Assembly (NCBI GenBank): GCA_963844235.1
Contig: CAWJNF010000008.1
Location: 186,001 to 250,000, forward strand
Length of the DNA: 64,000 nt
Source: CAWJNF01 sp963844235
Lineage (GTDB): Bacteria > Actinomycetota > Thermoleophilia > Gaiellales > Gaiellaceae
Direction: 5' to 3'
The translations under genes were made by a program, and so were the position numbers. The notes under the pieces are model-generated. The model had not been told where the DNA came from and did no database searches. It saw only the letters and a program-made list of their open reading frames with translations. Shown in pieces: positions 37,394 to 46,260 of this stretch (its first letter is position 1; every line of letters begins with the position of its first letter).

Positions 37394-38425
37394 GTGCAGA
37401 CGCTCCGCCGGACGCCTCTCCATGTGCGACACGCTGAAGCCGGCGCGCGCCTCGTCCCGTTCGCCGGGTGGGAGCTGCCAGTGCAGTTCACCTCGATCGC
37501 CGAGGAGCATCTGGCCGTGCGCGGGCGCGCGGGCGTGTTCGACGTGTCGCATATGGGCCAACTCGAAGTTCTCGGTCCCGGGGCGTTTCCCTACTTGCAG
37601 CACCGGCTCTCGAACGATCTCGACAAGCTCGCCCCGGGGGGTGCGCAGTACACGCTGCTGACGAACGATCGCGGTGGGGTGATCGACGACCTGATCGCCT
37701 ACCGGCGCGAGGACGGCTACCTGCTCGTCGTCAACGCTGCGAACGTGCAGTGGGACGCAGCCGTGCTCGAGGAGGCCCGCGACGTGTCGGCCGACTGGGC
37801 GATGCTGGCGGTGCAGGGGCCCGCTGCGCTGGAGCTGCTCGGCACGGACATCGCGCCGTTCGCGTTCCGCGAGGACGAGGTGCTCGGCATCCGTTGCGTC
37901 GTCTGCGGGACCGGATACACGGGCGAGCGCGGGTGCGAGCTGCTCTGCGCACCCGCCGACGCCGTGGCGCTGTGGGACCGCGTGCTCGAGCGCGGCGTCG
38001 CTCCCTGCGGGCTCGGCGCCCGCGACACGCTCCGGCTCGAGGCGTGCTACCCGCTGCACGGGCAGGACCTCACCGAGGAGCGAACGCCGATCGAGGCCGG
38101 GCTCGGCTGGGCCTGCGCGCTCGCGAAGGAGTTCCCCGGTGCGGAGACGCTGCGTCGCCAGCGCGACGAGGGCCCGGCCGAGCGGCTGGTGGCGTTCGCC
38201 ATGGAGGAGAAGGCGATCCCGCGCGCGGGCATGGTCGTGCACGAAGGCGGCGAGGTGACGTCGGGCGGATGGTCGCCGAGCCTCGACCGCGGCATCGGGC
38301 TCGCCTACGTGCCGGCGGTGCTCGCCGATGTCGGTACGCCTCTGACGATCGACGTGCGCGGCCGGCCGCGAGCCGCCCGAGTCGTCGAGAAGCCGTTCTA
38401 CCGACGAAAGGAGAACGAGAAGTGA
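37394..38425 (+). CDS. gcvT: Glycine cleavage system T protein (aminomethyltransferase)
   Basis: This 343-residue folate-dependent aminomethyltransferase begins with the conserved LRRTPLHVRHAEAGARLVPFAGWELPVQF. Further family markers are RAGVFDVSHMGQLEV, GGVIDDLIAYR, GTGYTGERGCELL and GLGARDTLRLEACYPLHGQDL, with a C-terminal domain ending RVVEKPFYRR. It takes the aminomethyl group from the H protein lipoyl arm, releasing ammonia and forming methylene-tetrahydrofolate. It leads the gcvT-H-PA-PB operon and overlaps gcvH by four bases. Confidence 0.95.
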   Translation: MQTLRRTPLHVRHAEAGARLVPFAGWELPVQFTSIAEEHLAVRGRAGVFDVSHMGQLEVLGPGAFPYLQHRLSNDLDKLAPGGAQYTLLTNDRGGVIDDLIAYRREDGYLLVVNAANVQWDAAVLEEARDVSADWAMLAVQGPAALELLGTDIAPFAFREDEVLGIRCVVCGTGYTGERGCELLCAPADAVALWDRVLERGVAPCGLGARDTLRLEACYPLHGQDLTEERTPIEAGLGWACALAKEFPGAETLRRQRDEGPAERLVAFAMEEKAIPRAGMVVHEGGEVTSGGWSPSLDRGIGLAYVPAVLADVGTPLTIDVRGRPRAARVVEKPFYRRKENEK

Positions 38426-38814
38426 CGGAGGAGAGCTACCCCGCCGAGCTCCGCTACCACCCCGAGCACGACTGGGCGCGCATCGAAGGGGACGAGGCCG
38501 TGCTCGGCATCACCTGGCACGCCCAGGACGCGCTGGGCGAGCTCGTGCACTACGAGCCGCCGGAGCCCGGCCAGTCGATCGCGAAGGATCAGAGCTACGG
38601 CGAGGTCGAGTCGGTGAAGGCCGTCTCCGATCTCGTCTCGCCGCTCTCGGGCGAGGTGCTCGAGGTCAACCAGGAGGTCGTGGACGCGCCCGAGCTCGTC
38701 AACGACGATCCCTACGGACGGGGCTGGCTCGTGCGGATCCGGCTCGCCGATGCCGCCGAGGTCGGCGACCTGCTCGACGCCGACGCCTACCGCGCGCTGC
38801 TCGCCGACGCCTGA
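38422..38814 (+). CDS. gcvH: Glycine cleavage system H protein (lipoyl carrier)
   Basis: This 130-residue carrier protein has the lipoyl-lysine motif GEVESVKAVSDLVSPLSGEV, in which the lysine of VKAV is lipoylated. The flanking features are HDWARIEGDEAVLGITWHAQDALGELV and NDDPYGRGWLVRI. GTG 38422 overlaps the gcvT stop and follows AAAGGAG. It shuttles the aminomethyl intermediate between the P, T and L proteins. No L protein (dihydrolipoamide dehydrogenase) gene is in the window. Confidence 0.95.
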   Translation: MTEESYPAELRYHPEHDWARIEGDEAVLGITWHAQDALGELVHYEPPEPGQSIAKDQSYGEVESVKAVSDLVSPLSGEVLEVNQEVVDAPELVNDDPYGRGWLVRIRLADAAEVGDLLDADAYRALLADA

Positions 38815-40180
38815 TGGCCCGCAGTCTCGACGAGCCGGGAACGCACCCCTACCTCTCGCTCACCGACGCCGACCGCCGCGAGATGCTGGCTGCGATCGGC
38901 GTCGAGACCGTCGAGGAGCTCTTCCGGGACATCCCTGCCGGCGTGCGGTTCGGCGGGCAGCTCGACCTCGAGCCGGCGCTGTCCGAGCTCGAGCTCGTGC
39001 GCGAGCTGGGAGCGCTCGCCGCACGGAACGTCGCGGTGGGGGACGAGCTCTCGTTCCTCGGCGCCGGGATCTACGACCACCACGTGCCCGCCGTCGTCGA
39101 CGCGGTGCTCGCCCGCGGCGAGCTGCTCACCGCGTACACGCCCTACCAGCCGGAGATGAGCCAGGGCGTGCTCCAGGCGATCTTCGAGTACCAGACCGCG
39201 ATCTGCGAGCTCACGGGCATGGAGGTCTCGAACGCCTCGGGCTACGACGGGACCACGGTGGCGGCGGACGCCTGCTACATGGCGAAGCACCTGACCGGGC
39301 GCACGAAGATCGTCGTTGCCGAGACGCTGAGCCCGGAGGTGCGCGCGGTGGTGTCGACCTACGCGGTCGGGTTCGGGATGGAGGTCGAGACCGTTCCGCA
39401 CCGCGGCGGCACGATCGACCCCGCCGAGCTGGGCGCGGCGGCGGAGGGAGCCGCGATCGTCCTCTTCCAGCAGCCGAGCTTCCTCGGCTGCCTCGAGCCC
39501 GCGCCCGAGCTGGCGGCCGCGGCCGAGGCGGCGGGTGCGCTGGCGTGCGCCCACGTCGACCCGCTCTCGCTCGGCGTGCTGGAGGCGCCAGGAGCCTACG
39601 GCTGCGCCATCGCGATCGGGGAGGGGCAGCCGGCGGGAAACCACCTCGCCTTCGGGGGGCCGCACTACGGGTTCCTCGCCTCGCGCGAGACGCTGATGCG
39701 CAGGCTGCCCGGCCGCATCGTGGGCGAGACGGTGGACGGCCAGGGCCGGCGCGGCTTCGTCCTCACCCTGCAGACGCGCGAGCAGCACATCCGGCGGGAG
39801 AAGGCCACCTCGAACATCACGACGAACCAGACGCTGCTCGCCCTCGCCGGCCTCGTCTACCTCTCCTGGCTCGGCCCGACCGGGCTGGCAGAGCTGGGTG
39901 AGACGTGCCTCGCGCTGGCCGGCCGGGCGAGGGAGCGCCTCGCGGAGGCCGGCTTCCCGCCGGCGTTCGACCGACCGCACTTCAAGGAGGTCGCCGTCCG
40001 GCTGCCCCGCCCCGCCGGAGAGGTAATCCCGCGCGCGCGTACGCGAGGGATCCACCCGGCTACGCGCTCGGCAGGGACTACCCGGGCCTCGAGGACGTCC
40101 TGCTCGTCTGCCTGACGGAGAAGCGCACGCCGGCCGAGATCGACCGCCTCGTCGAGGTGCTCCGCGAGGTGACCGCGTGA
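38814..40180 (+). CDS. gcvPA: Glycine dehydrogenase (decarboxylating) subunit 1, frameshifted near its 3' end
   Basis: The N-terminal half of the split P protein decarboxylates glycine with PLP-bound partner gcvPB. Conserved segments include FLGAGIYDHHVPAVVDAVL, AYTPYQPEMSQGVLQAIFEYQT, NASGYDGTTVAADAC, QQPSFLGCLE and EQHIRREKATSNITTNQTL. The frame breaks near 40058: adding one G to CCGG restores HPGYALGRDYPGLEDVLLVCLTEKRTPAEIDRLVEVL up to the stop at 40180, giving about 455 residues, the normal size. Without correction a premature stop falls at 40115. ATG 38814 overlaps the gcvH stop (TGATG). A sequence error is the likelier cause. Confidence 0.9.
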
Positions 40181-40202
40181 GCACGGTTGGAGGTACGGCC
40201 CC

Positions 40203-40242
40203 ACCCTGGGAGGGGGGAAACCCGCCTCCCGCTCACCAGGGT
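40203..40242 (+). other. Layered stem-loop between gcvPA and gcvPB
   Basis: The outer stem pairs ACCCTGG (40203-40209) with CCAGGGT (40236-40242). Inside it GAGG pairs with CCTC, and GGG with CCC around an AAA loop. It lies in a 175-base gap where the operon is otherwise tightly overlapped. It is not followed by a T-tract and may be an attenuator, processing site or structured leader. Confidence 0.45.
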
Positions 40243-40355
40243 AGCCGTGAGAAACCCGCGGCTCTGTGCCGGATCGTGTCGATTCGTGCGCGAGACGGTG
40301 TCACTTTCGTGCCCAAGCTCGACCAGTCTGGGGCAGAGATGAAGCTGAGGCTGAC

Positions 40356-41807
40356 GTGAAGCTCCTCTACGAGAAGTCCAGGCCGGGCCGGCGGGGGGCG
40401 ACGTTCCCGCGGCACGACCTCCCCCCGGCGGAGGTCCCGAACGAGCTCCGCCGGCGGCAACCTCCACGGCTTCCGGAGCTTTCGGAGCCGGAGCTGCTGC
40501 GCCACTTCACGGAGCTCTCCTCCCGCAACTTCGGCGTCGACACGGGCTTCTACCCGCTCGGCTCCTGCACCATGAAGCACAACCCGAGGGTCAACGAGCT
40601 GCTGGCCGCGCTGCCGGGATTCCGCGATCTTCACCCTCACCAGGAGATCGAGGGTTGTCAGGGAGCCCTCGAGCTGATGTGGAGACTCGAGCGCTCCCTC
40701 GCTGCAGTGGCGGGCCTCGACGCCGTCACGCTGCAACCTGCCGCGGGGTCGCAGGGGGAGCTTCTGGGGCTGCTCCTGCTGCGCGCCTACTTCGCCGAGC
40801 GGGGCGAGGAGCGCACCGAGATCATCGTCCCCGACACCGCTCACGGCACGAACCCGGCCAGCGTGACGATGGCCGGGTTCACGCTCGTCGGCGTCGCGAC
40901 GGACGCGCGTGGAAACGTCGACCTCGCGGATCTTCGGCAGCGGGTCTCGGAACGGACGGCCGGCCTGATGCTCACGAACCCCTCGACGCTCGGGCTCTTC
41001 GACGAGGGCATCGAGGAGGTGACGAGCGTCGTCCACCAGGCCGGGGGCCTCTGCTACTACGACGGCGCCAACCTCAATGCGGTGTGCGGGATCTCACGGC
41101 CGGGCGACATGGGCTTCGACGTCGTTCACATCAACCTCCACAAGACGTTTAGCCAGCCGCACGGCGGGGGCGGGCCAGGCGGCGGCCCGATCGCGGTCCG
41201 GGCGCCGCTCGAGCCGTACCTGCCGGTGCCCGTCCTCGTGCGCCGGGACGATGGGACGTTCGACCTCGAGCGCGACCGGCCGCGCTCCGTGGGGAAGGTG
41301 CGAGGCTTCGCCGGGCCCTTTGGCGTCTTCGTGCGCTCCTACGCCTTCATCCGCTCCTACGGGCCGGCCCTGCGTGGCATGTCCGAGGCCGCCGTGCTGA
41401 ACGCCAACTACCTGCTCGCCCGCCTCAGAGACGCCTACGATCTCCCCTACGACCGGCTGTGCATGCACGAGCTCGTCCTCAGCGCGCGCAGCCTCAAGCG
41501 CGAGCGCGGCGTCTCCGCGCTGGACGTCGCCAAGCGGCTGATGGACTTCGGCTTCCATCCGCCGACCATCTACTTCCCGCTCGTCGTGCCGGAGGCGCTC
41601 ATGATCGAGCCGACCGAGACGGAAGCGAAGGAGACCCTGGACGCGTTCGTCGACGCGATGCTCGCGATCGCGCAGGAGGCCGCCACCGACCCGGCGGTGC
41701 TCCACGACGCGCCGCACTCGCGCCCGGTCGGTCGGCTCGACGAGGTCCGCGCGGTCAAGCAGCCGCTCGTGCGCTACCGCTTCGAGGAGCATCCGAGCTC
41801 GGAGTGA
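40356..41807 (+). CDS. gcvPB: Glycine dehydrogenase (decarboxylating) subunit 2
   Basis: This 483-residue PLP-binding half of the P protein has the conserved NFGVDTGFYPLGSCTMKHNP, LQPAAGSQGELLGLLLLRAY and PDTAHGTNPASVTMAGF. The PLP-lysine region is FDVVHINLHKTFSQPHGGGGPG, where the lysine of NLHKTF forms the Schiff base. The C-terminal part (MHELVLSA..VSALDVAKRLMDFGFHPPTIYFPL) is typical. GTG 40356 follows GAGG. It works with gcvPA encoded upstream in the mitochondrial/bacterial-type glycine cleavage complex. Confidence 0.95.
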   Translation: MKLLYEKSRPGRRGATFPRHDLPPAEVPNELRRRQPPRLPELSEPELLRHFTELSSRNFGVDTGFYPLGSCTMKHNPRVNELLAALPGFRDLHPHQEIEGCQGALELMWRLERSLAAVAGLDAVTLQPAAGSQGELLGLLLLRAYFAERGEERTEIIVPDTAHGTNPASVTMAGFTLVGVATDARGNVDLADLRQRVSERTAGLMLTNPSTLGLFDEGIEEVTSVVHQAGGLCYYDGANLNAVCGISRPGDMGFDVVHINLHKTFSQPHGGGGPGGGPIAVRAPLEPYLPVPVLVRRDDGTFDLERDRPRSVGKVRGFAGPFGVFVRSYAFIRSYGPALRGMSEAAVLNANYLLARLRDAYDLPYDRLCMHELVLSARSLKRERGVSALDVAKRLMDFGFHPPTIYFPLVVPEALMIEPTETEAKETLDAFVDAMLAIAQEAATDPAVLHDAPHSRPVGRLDEVRAVKQPLVRYRFEEHPSSE

Positions 41808-41920
41808 CCGCGCGCCGTCCGGAAGCTCGGCTCGCGGTCGGCTTGCATCTCGCGCTCGGGTGCCGATACTGAGACTGAGCCGGGGCAGCCGGAGCGCCGG
41901 CCCGCCACCGGCTTCGCAGC

Positions 41921-42403
41921 ATGAGAGCCAACTACGTCGACACCGACTTCCGGCGGGCGATGGACATCGTCGGCGCCGCGTTCCAGCCGAAGGAGCTGGC
42001 GCAGGGGATCGGTGTCGACTGGGACTACCTCGCCTGGCTCGGAATCGGTGTCGCCGAGGAGGTGCTCGGCTCGCTCACCGAGCGGCTCGACGCCGTCGCC
42101 AACGGCGCCGAGGCGTTCACGGCCGGCTTCCTCGTCGGCGCCTACCTCCCGCAAGGCGCGCGCGTGGGCGGGCGGGGCGACACGGTGGCATGGGCGGTGG
42201 AGCGCGTCCGCGAGCGCGGGCGCCACGCGGTCATCGCGGACTACTGCGACCTCGACACGGTCGCTCGCTTCGAGCAGGTCTACGCGGAAGCGCTCGTCGA
42301 CGGAGTCGACCTGCCCGAGGTCGAGCGCAGCGAGCTGCAGGGGCCTGTCACGATCCTGTTCGAGTCGGGCCTCGCGACGGGCCTCGCCCTGGGCGAGGAC
42401 TGA
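41921..42403 (+). CDS. Uncharacterised protein, 160 residues
   Basis: I do not recognise this family. The protein is acidic and soluble-looking, starting RANYVDTDFRRAMDIVGAAFQPKELAQ. It contains a glycine/alanine-rich central helix (LGIGVAEEVLGSLTERLDAVANGAEAFTAGFLVGAYLP) and a C-terminal stretch YCDLDTVARFEQVYAEALVDGVDLP. There are no membrane helices, no signal peptide and only one cysteine. Base composition and codon use look like its neighbours, supporting a real gene. It converges on rlmN three bases downstream and follows gcvPB by 113 bases. Confidence 0.65.
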   Translation: MRANYVDTDFRRAMDIVGAAFQPKELAQGIGVDWDYLAWLGIGVAEEVLGSLTERLDAVANGAEAFTAGFLVGAYLPQGARVGGRGDTVAWAVERVRERGRHAVIADYCDLDTVARFEQVYAEALVDGVDLPEVERSELQGPVTILFESGLATGLALGED

Positions 42404-42406
42404 CGC

Positions 42407-43759
42407 TCAGGCGCGCGTCGCGGCGATCGGGGAGCCGGCGGCTCGGCTACGAGGCGCGGCGGCGAGCTGCCCGCAGGCGGCGGCGATGTCGCGGCCTCGC
42501 GTGAGCCGTACGGTGGCGCCGAGGCCGGCGCGCTCGAGCGGCCGGCGGAACGCCTCGATCGCCCCGGGCGAAGAGCCCTCGAAGACGCCCGTCGGGTTGT
42601 ACGGGATCAGGTTGACCTTGTAGACGCGCGGGTCGAGGAGCGCGGCGAGCGCGCGCGCCTGCTCGGGCCGGTCGTTGACCCCCGCGAGCATCACGTACTC
42701 GACGAAGACCTTGCGCCGGCGGCGCTCGTGGTAGCGCTCGCAGGCGGCGAGCACGTCGGCGAGCGGGTAGCGGTCGTTCACGGGCATGAGTCGTGAGCGC
42801 AGCGCGTCGTCGGGCGCGTGCAGGGAGAGCGCGAGCCGCACGGGCAGGTCGATCTCCGTGAAGCGCTCGAGACCCGGGAGCCAGCCGACCGTCGAGATGG
42901 CGGTGCGCCGGTGCGTGACGCCGAGCTCGGGGAGGCGCCGGCACGCCTCGATCACGGCATCCAGGTTCATCATCGGCTCACCCATCCCCATGAAGACACA
43001 GTGGTCGATGGGCTCGAGGCGGCGGAAGTGGAGCGCCTGGTCGAGAAGCTCGGACGCGGTCAGGTTGCGACCGAAGCGCATGCTTCCGGTGGCGCAGAAC
43101 GTGCAGGTGAGCGGGCAGCCGGACTGCGCGGACAGGCAGATCGAGCGGCGACCGTCCCGGTAGCGCATGAGCACCGCCTCCACGGGATGGCCGTCGACCG
43201 TTCGCAGCAGCGCCTTGACCGTGCCGTCGCGCGCCTGTGCCTCGCGCTCGAGCGAGAGCGTCGAGAAGGGAACAGCAAGCGCGAGCTCGGCCCGCAGCGC
43301 CGTGGGCAGCGTCGTGATCGACTCGTAGTCGGGCGCGCCGGCGGCGGTCGCCGTCCAGACCTGGGTCTTGCGGTAGGCGGGCTCGCCGCGCAGGGCGAGC
43401 GTACGCTCGAGCAGCGCGAGGTCCACCTCCACACAGTAGACGTGCAGGCCGCGAGCACCGTTGGCGGGTGCACGCGGTCCTACGCGGAGCTGATCGGCAC
43501 GGCGGCGGTTGACGATCCTGCCGCTGCCGTGAGGGCTCCACGTCGTCCAGTACACGTACTCGTCGACGGTGAGGTATGGGTACGGGTAGCCCTCGTACAC
43601 CTCGACGCGGCCCTCTCCGCGGATGAGCTCGTGGAACGCGAGGAAGTCGGGGCCGCCGGCAGTGCTCTCGAGGATGTATTCGTGCGGGTTGTCCGGCATC
43701 GTGGCCGCGAAGCGCCACTCGACCCCGGCGATGAAGGCGCGAGGGTCGAACGAGCTCAT
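42407..43759 (-). CDS. rlmN: Radical SAM rRNA/tRNA methyltransferase RlmN with an extra N-terminal domain
   Basis: Residues 110-450 are RlmN, which methylates A2503 of 23S rRNA and A37 of tRNAs. They show the radical SAM cluster CPLTCTFCATG, VFMGMGEPMMNLDAVIEA, ISTVGWLPGLERF, LALSLHAPDD and FVEYVMLAGVNDRPEQA. The first 85 or so residues (FIAGVEWRFAATMPDNPHEYIL, VEVYEGYPYPYLTVDEYVYWTTW) resemble a small stand-alone protein known, from memory, in phages and bacteria. They are linked by about 25 low-complexity residues. This may be a true fusion or two genes joined by a missing base. GTG 43432 is a possible separate RlmN start. It lies 25 bases after cax. Confidence 0.9.
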   Translation of the reverse strand: MSSFDPRAFIAGVEWRFAATMPDNPHEYILESTAGGPDFLAFHELIRGEGRVEVYEGYPYPYLTVDEYVYWTTWSPHGSGRIVNRRRADQLRVGPRAPANGARGLHVYCVEVDLALLERTLALRGEPAYRKTQVWTATAAGAPDYESITTLPTALRAELALAVPFSTLSLEREAQARDGTVKALLRTVDGHPVEAVLMRYRDGRRSICLSAQSGCPLTCTFCATGSMRFGRNLTASELLDQALHFRRLEPIDHCVFMGMGEPMMNLDAVIEACRRLPELGVTHRRTAISTVGWLPGLERFTEIDLPVRLALSLHAPDDALRSRLMPVNDRYPLADVLAACERYHERRRRKVFVEYVMLAGVNDRPEQARALAALLDPRVYKVNLIPYNPTGVFEGSSPGAIEAFRRPLERAGLGATVRLTRGRDIAAACGQLAAAPRSRAAGSPIAATRA

Positions 43760-43784
43760 GGGCTGCTCTGTGGACGTGGCCCGG

Positions 43785-44828
43785 CTACCGGTCGCCGGCG
43801 AAGAAGAACGCGATCGCGATTCCGACGTAGACGGCGATCAGGATGGCGCCACGCAGCCGGCTCGAGCGGCCGTCGTGGAGCAGTATTGCGACGAACGCGG
43901 TCGAGCCGATGAGAGCCCCCATCTCCACGGGCCGGAAGGAGAGCGGCAGCGCCGGCGAGACGGCCCAGGAGAGGAGCTGGACCGCCGGGATGAGGAAGAC
44001 CGCCACCTGGGCGCTCGAGGCGAGCGCGATCTCGGCCGCGAGCTTGATCTTGCCGCGCGCCGCCACGATGACGGCGCCGCCGTGCTCGGCCGCGTTGCCG
44101 ACGATGGCGACGATGATCGCCGCCACGAAGAAGTCGGAGAGGCCGACCTCCTCGGCGAAGGTGTCGATGGTCGAGGTGAGCATCTCCGCGACCACAGCCG
44201 TGACGGCCGTCGCGACCGCGAGCACGCCCAGTGACAGCCTGAGTGACCAGGCCGCCATGTGCGCCGGCTCGTCCGAGGTGTGGTGCAGCTCCTTGTGGCG
44301 GCGCAGCGAGTACCACGTCACGCCGACGTAGAGGAGCAGCAGCACGATCGACACGGGGAGAGACAGAACCGCGAGCGAGTGGCGCTCGGGGTCGCCCTCC
44401 CAGCTGGGCACCGCGGGGATGAGCAGCAGCAGGCTGGCGGTCATGACGAGACTGAGGGAGACGAGACTCGACCAGCGGTCGAGCTCCCCCTTGCCCCCGA
44501 AGAGAAGCGAGAAGCCGAGGACGAGCAGGAGGTTGCCGATCACGCTCCCCGAGAGCGAGCCCCGGACGACCTCGGGGAGGCCCTCGGCGACCGCGAAGAG
44601 AGCGATGATCAGCTCGGGCGCGTTGCCGAAGCTCGCGTTGAGGAAGCCGCCGATCCCGGGGCCTGTGTGATGGGCGGCGTGCTCGGTCGCCTCGCCGATG
44701 AGCCACGCCAGCGGGATGAGGGCCGCGGCGGAAAGGACGAAGACGAGGACATCGCCGCCTCCCGCACGATGGACGGCGAACGCGATCGGGGCGATGACGA
44801 GCGAGCACCAGAGGATGCGGCGGGCCAT
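43785..44828 (-). CDS. cax: Calcium/proton antiporter (CaCA/CAX family)
   Basis: This 347-residue polytopic protein has about eleven membrane helices and the two inverted alpha repeats of cation/Ca2+ exchangers: GIGGFLNASFGNAPELIIALFAVAEG in the first half and VAIVGNAAEHGGAVIVAARGKIKLAAEIALASS in the second. These GNAPE and GNAAEH motifs carry the ion-binding glutamates. A histidine/acidic loop sits between the halves (LHHTSDEPAH). It should export Ca2+ in exchange for protons. ATG 44828 is the start, and rlmN follows closely in the same direction. Confidence 0.92.
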   Translation of the reverse strand: MARRILWCSLVIAPIAFAVHRAGGGDVLVFVLSAAALIPLAWLIGEATEHAAHHTGPGIGGFLNASFGNAPELIIALFAVAEGLPEVVRGSLSGSVIGNLLLVLGFSLLFGGKGELDRWSSLVSLSLVMTASLLLLIPAVPSWEGDPERHSLAVLSLPVSIVLLLLYVGVTWYSLRRHKELHHTSDEPAHMAAWSLRLSLGVLAVATAVTAVVAEMLTSTIDTFAEEVGLSDFFVAAIIVAIVGNAAEHGGAVIVAARGKIKLAAEIALASSAQVAVFLIPAVQLLSWAVSPALPLSFRPVEMGALIGSTAFVAILLHDGRSSRLRGAILIAVYVGIAIAFFFAGDR

Positions 44829-44949
44829 CGCGCGCTGAGCCTACCCGAGCGGCCGGAGCCGGACGCCGGGAGCCTCCGCGCGTTACCACGCCGCCGCCAT
44901 TTGTCAAGTCTTGCGCTGGACGACGAGGTCGCTCAAAATCGGCTCGTAG

Positions 44950-45369
44950 ATGGAGCGGGCCAGGCGGAAGCACGCGTTCACGGCGGAGCTGCCGCTGCGT
45001 CCGCAGGACGAGACCGAGTGCCGCCGCTGCCGAGTCCATTGCGACAAGGTCGTGTATCCCGGCGCCTGCCTCGAGCGTGCCTGCCCGTTCGTCTACGCCT
45101 ACGAGGAGTGGGGTCGCACCTACATCGGCTGCATGCAGAAGGTGTACGACGTCGAGATCGACCTCGCCGTGCTGAGCTCGGCCCAGGGGCGACGTGATGG
45201 ATTCGGAGCGGTCAAGGCACGGCGTCAGCCGCTGCCGATGTGCCGGTCCGAGGTCATCCGCTGTTACGACACGCGCGAGGACGAGCTCGGCTGCCTCAAC
45301 CCGGAGTTCCACGAGCTCTCGCAGGGCATGCCGCCCTTCCGCGTGATCGCCGCCGTCGAGGAGCACTAA
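44950..45369 (+). CDS. Uncharacterised cysteine-rich protein, 139 residues
   Basis: The protein has about nine cysteines, concentrated in ETECRRCRVHCDKVVYPGACLERACPF, with more in YIGCMQKV, LPMCRSEVIRCYDTREDELGCLNPEF. The CxxCxxxC spacing suggests a zinc or iron-sulphur site. There is no signal peptide or membrane helix. I know of no function. It is divergent from cax, and TTGTCAAGTCTTGC at 44901 upstream matches half of the inverted repeat at 62472. The composition is that of a real gene. Confidence 0.7.
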   Translation: MERARRKHAFTAELPLRPQDETECRRCRVHCDKVVYPGACLERACPFVYAYEEWGRTYIGCMQKVYDVEIDLAVLSSAQGRRDGFGAVKARRQPLPMCRSEVIRCYDTREDELGCLNPEFHELSQGMPPFRVIAAVEEH

Positions 45370-45420
45370 GGGCCTCCCGCGTCATTCGACGGCGTAGACG
45401 AAGAGCTACCCCTCACCAAC

Positions 45421-45443
45421 GGGCCGGATGAGATCCGGCCTAC
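45421..45443 (-). repeat. REP-1 palindrome copy, two bases shorter
   Basis: The perfect stem CCGGAT-CTC-ATCCGG is present, but two bases of the GTAGGGG head are lost. It lies between the converging Cys-rich protein and histidine kinase genes. Confidence 0.7.
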
Positions 45444-45503
45444 GGGTGCCCGCGGCCGGGTCTGCGATCAGGCCGACGGCGAGAGGGTGTAGGGCCGGGC
45501 TCC

Positions 45504-46199
45504 CTAGGCGCGCCGCAGCTCGATGCTGAAGATCGCGCCGCCGCCGTCGCGCGCGGCCAGGGCGAGCTCCCCGCCCATCGCCTCCGTCAGCTCGCGGGCG
45601 AGGTAGAGGCCGAGGCCGCTGCCGCCCGGCGGAGCGCCGGCCAGTCGCTCGAACGGCTCGAAGATCCGGTCGCGATCCTCGAGAGCGATACCGGGGCCGC
45701 GATCGGCCACCTCGACCCGTACCACGTTCCGGGGTACCGCGACCGATACCTCGGCGGTGCCGCCGCCGTGGCGCAGTGCGTTCTGGACGAGGTTCGCGAC
45801 CACCTGCTCGAGCCGGCCCGGATCGGCGAGGGCAGGGGGCACCGCGCCCGTGACGTCGAGCTCGATGGACGCCTCGGGCGCCGCGGCTCGCGCAGCCTCG
45901 ACCGCGCGCCGCACGGTGGCGACGACGTCGCACGGGCGGGGCTCGACGCTCCGCCCGGAACCCGTCCCGCGAGCGGCCGCGAGCAGGTCGTCGGTGAGCC
46001 TGGCGAGCTGGTCTCCGGCCGACGCGATGACCCCGAGCAGCCGCTCGCGGGTCTCCGGCTTCACGACGTCCCAGTCGCGGCGCAGCGCCGTCGCCGCACC
46101 CCGGATTGCCGCGATCGGCGTCTTCAGCTCATGCGCGGCCGATGCGAGCAGCTCGCGATCGTCCGCGCGGGCCACCCGATCCTGAGCCCGGCGGTGCAT
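45504..46199 (-). CDS. Sensor histidine kinase, transmitter module only
   Basis: The 231 residues consist of a HisKA dimerisation domain (LLASAAHELKTPIAAIRGAA, with the phosphorylated histidine in AAHELKTP) and a HATPase domain with N box (QVVANLVQNALRHGG), G1 (VADRGPGI), F box (IFEPFERL) and G2 (GGSGLGLYLARELTEAMGGEL). There is no sensor domain or membrane helix, and no response regulator gene lies next to it. It may be a cytoplasmic kinase or the remaining part of a longer one. ATG 46199 is the first start, just before the H box. Confidence 0.85.
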   Translation of the reverse strand: MHRRAQDRVARADDRELLASAAHELKTPIAAIRGAATALRRDWDVVKPETRERLLGVIASAGDQLARLTDDLLAAARGTGSGRSVEPRPCDVVATVRRAVEAARAAAPEASIELDVTGAVPPALADPGRLEQVVANLVQNALRHGGGTAEVSVAVPRNVVRVEVADRGPGIALEDRDRIFEPFERLAGAPPGGSGLGLYLARELTEAMGGELALAARDGGGAIFSIELRRA

Positions 46200-46260
46200 C
46201 TGAGACGCCTTTCACCGAGATGCTCGGGTACGTCCCCGTACCCGAGCGCCTCGGCAACCG

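Noticed and set aside
40177..40359. A 60-codon frame between gcvPA and gcvPB overlapping the gcvPA stop
   Set aside because: It runs through the stem-loop, has no recognisable sequence and is probably non-coding.
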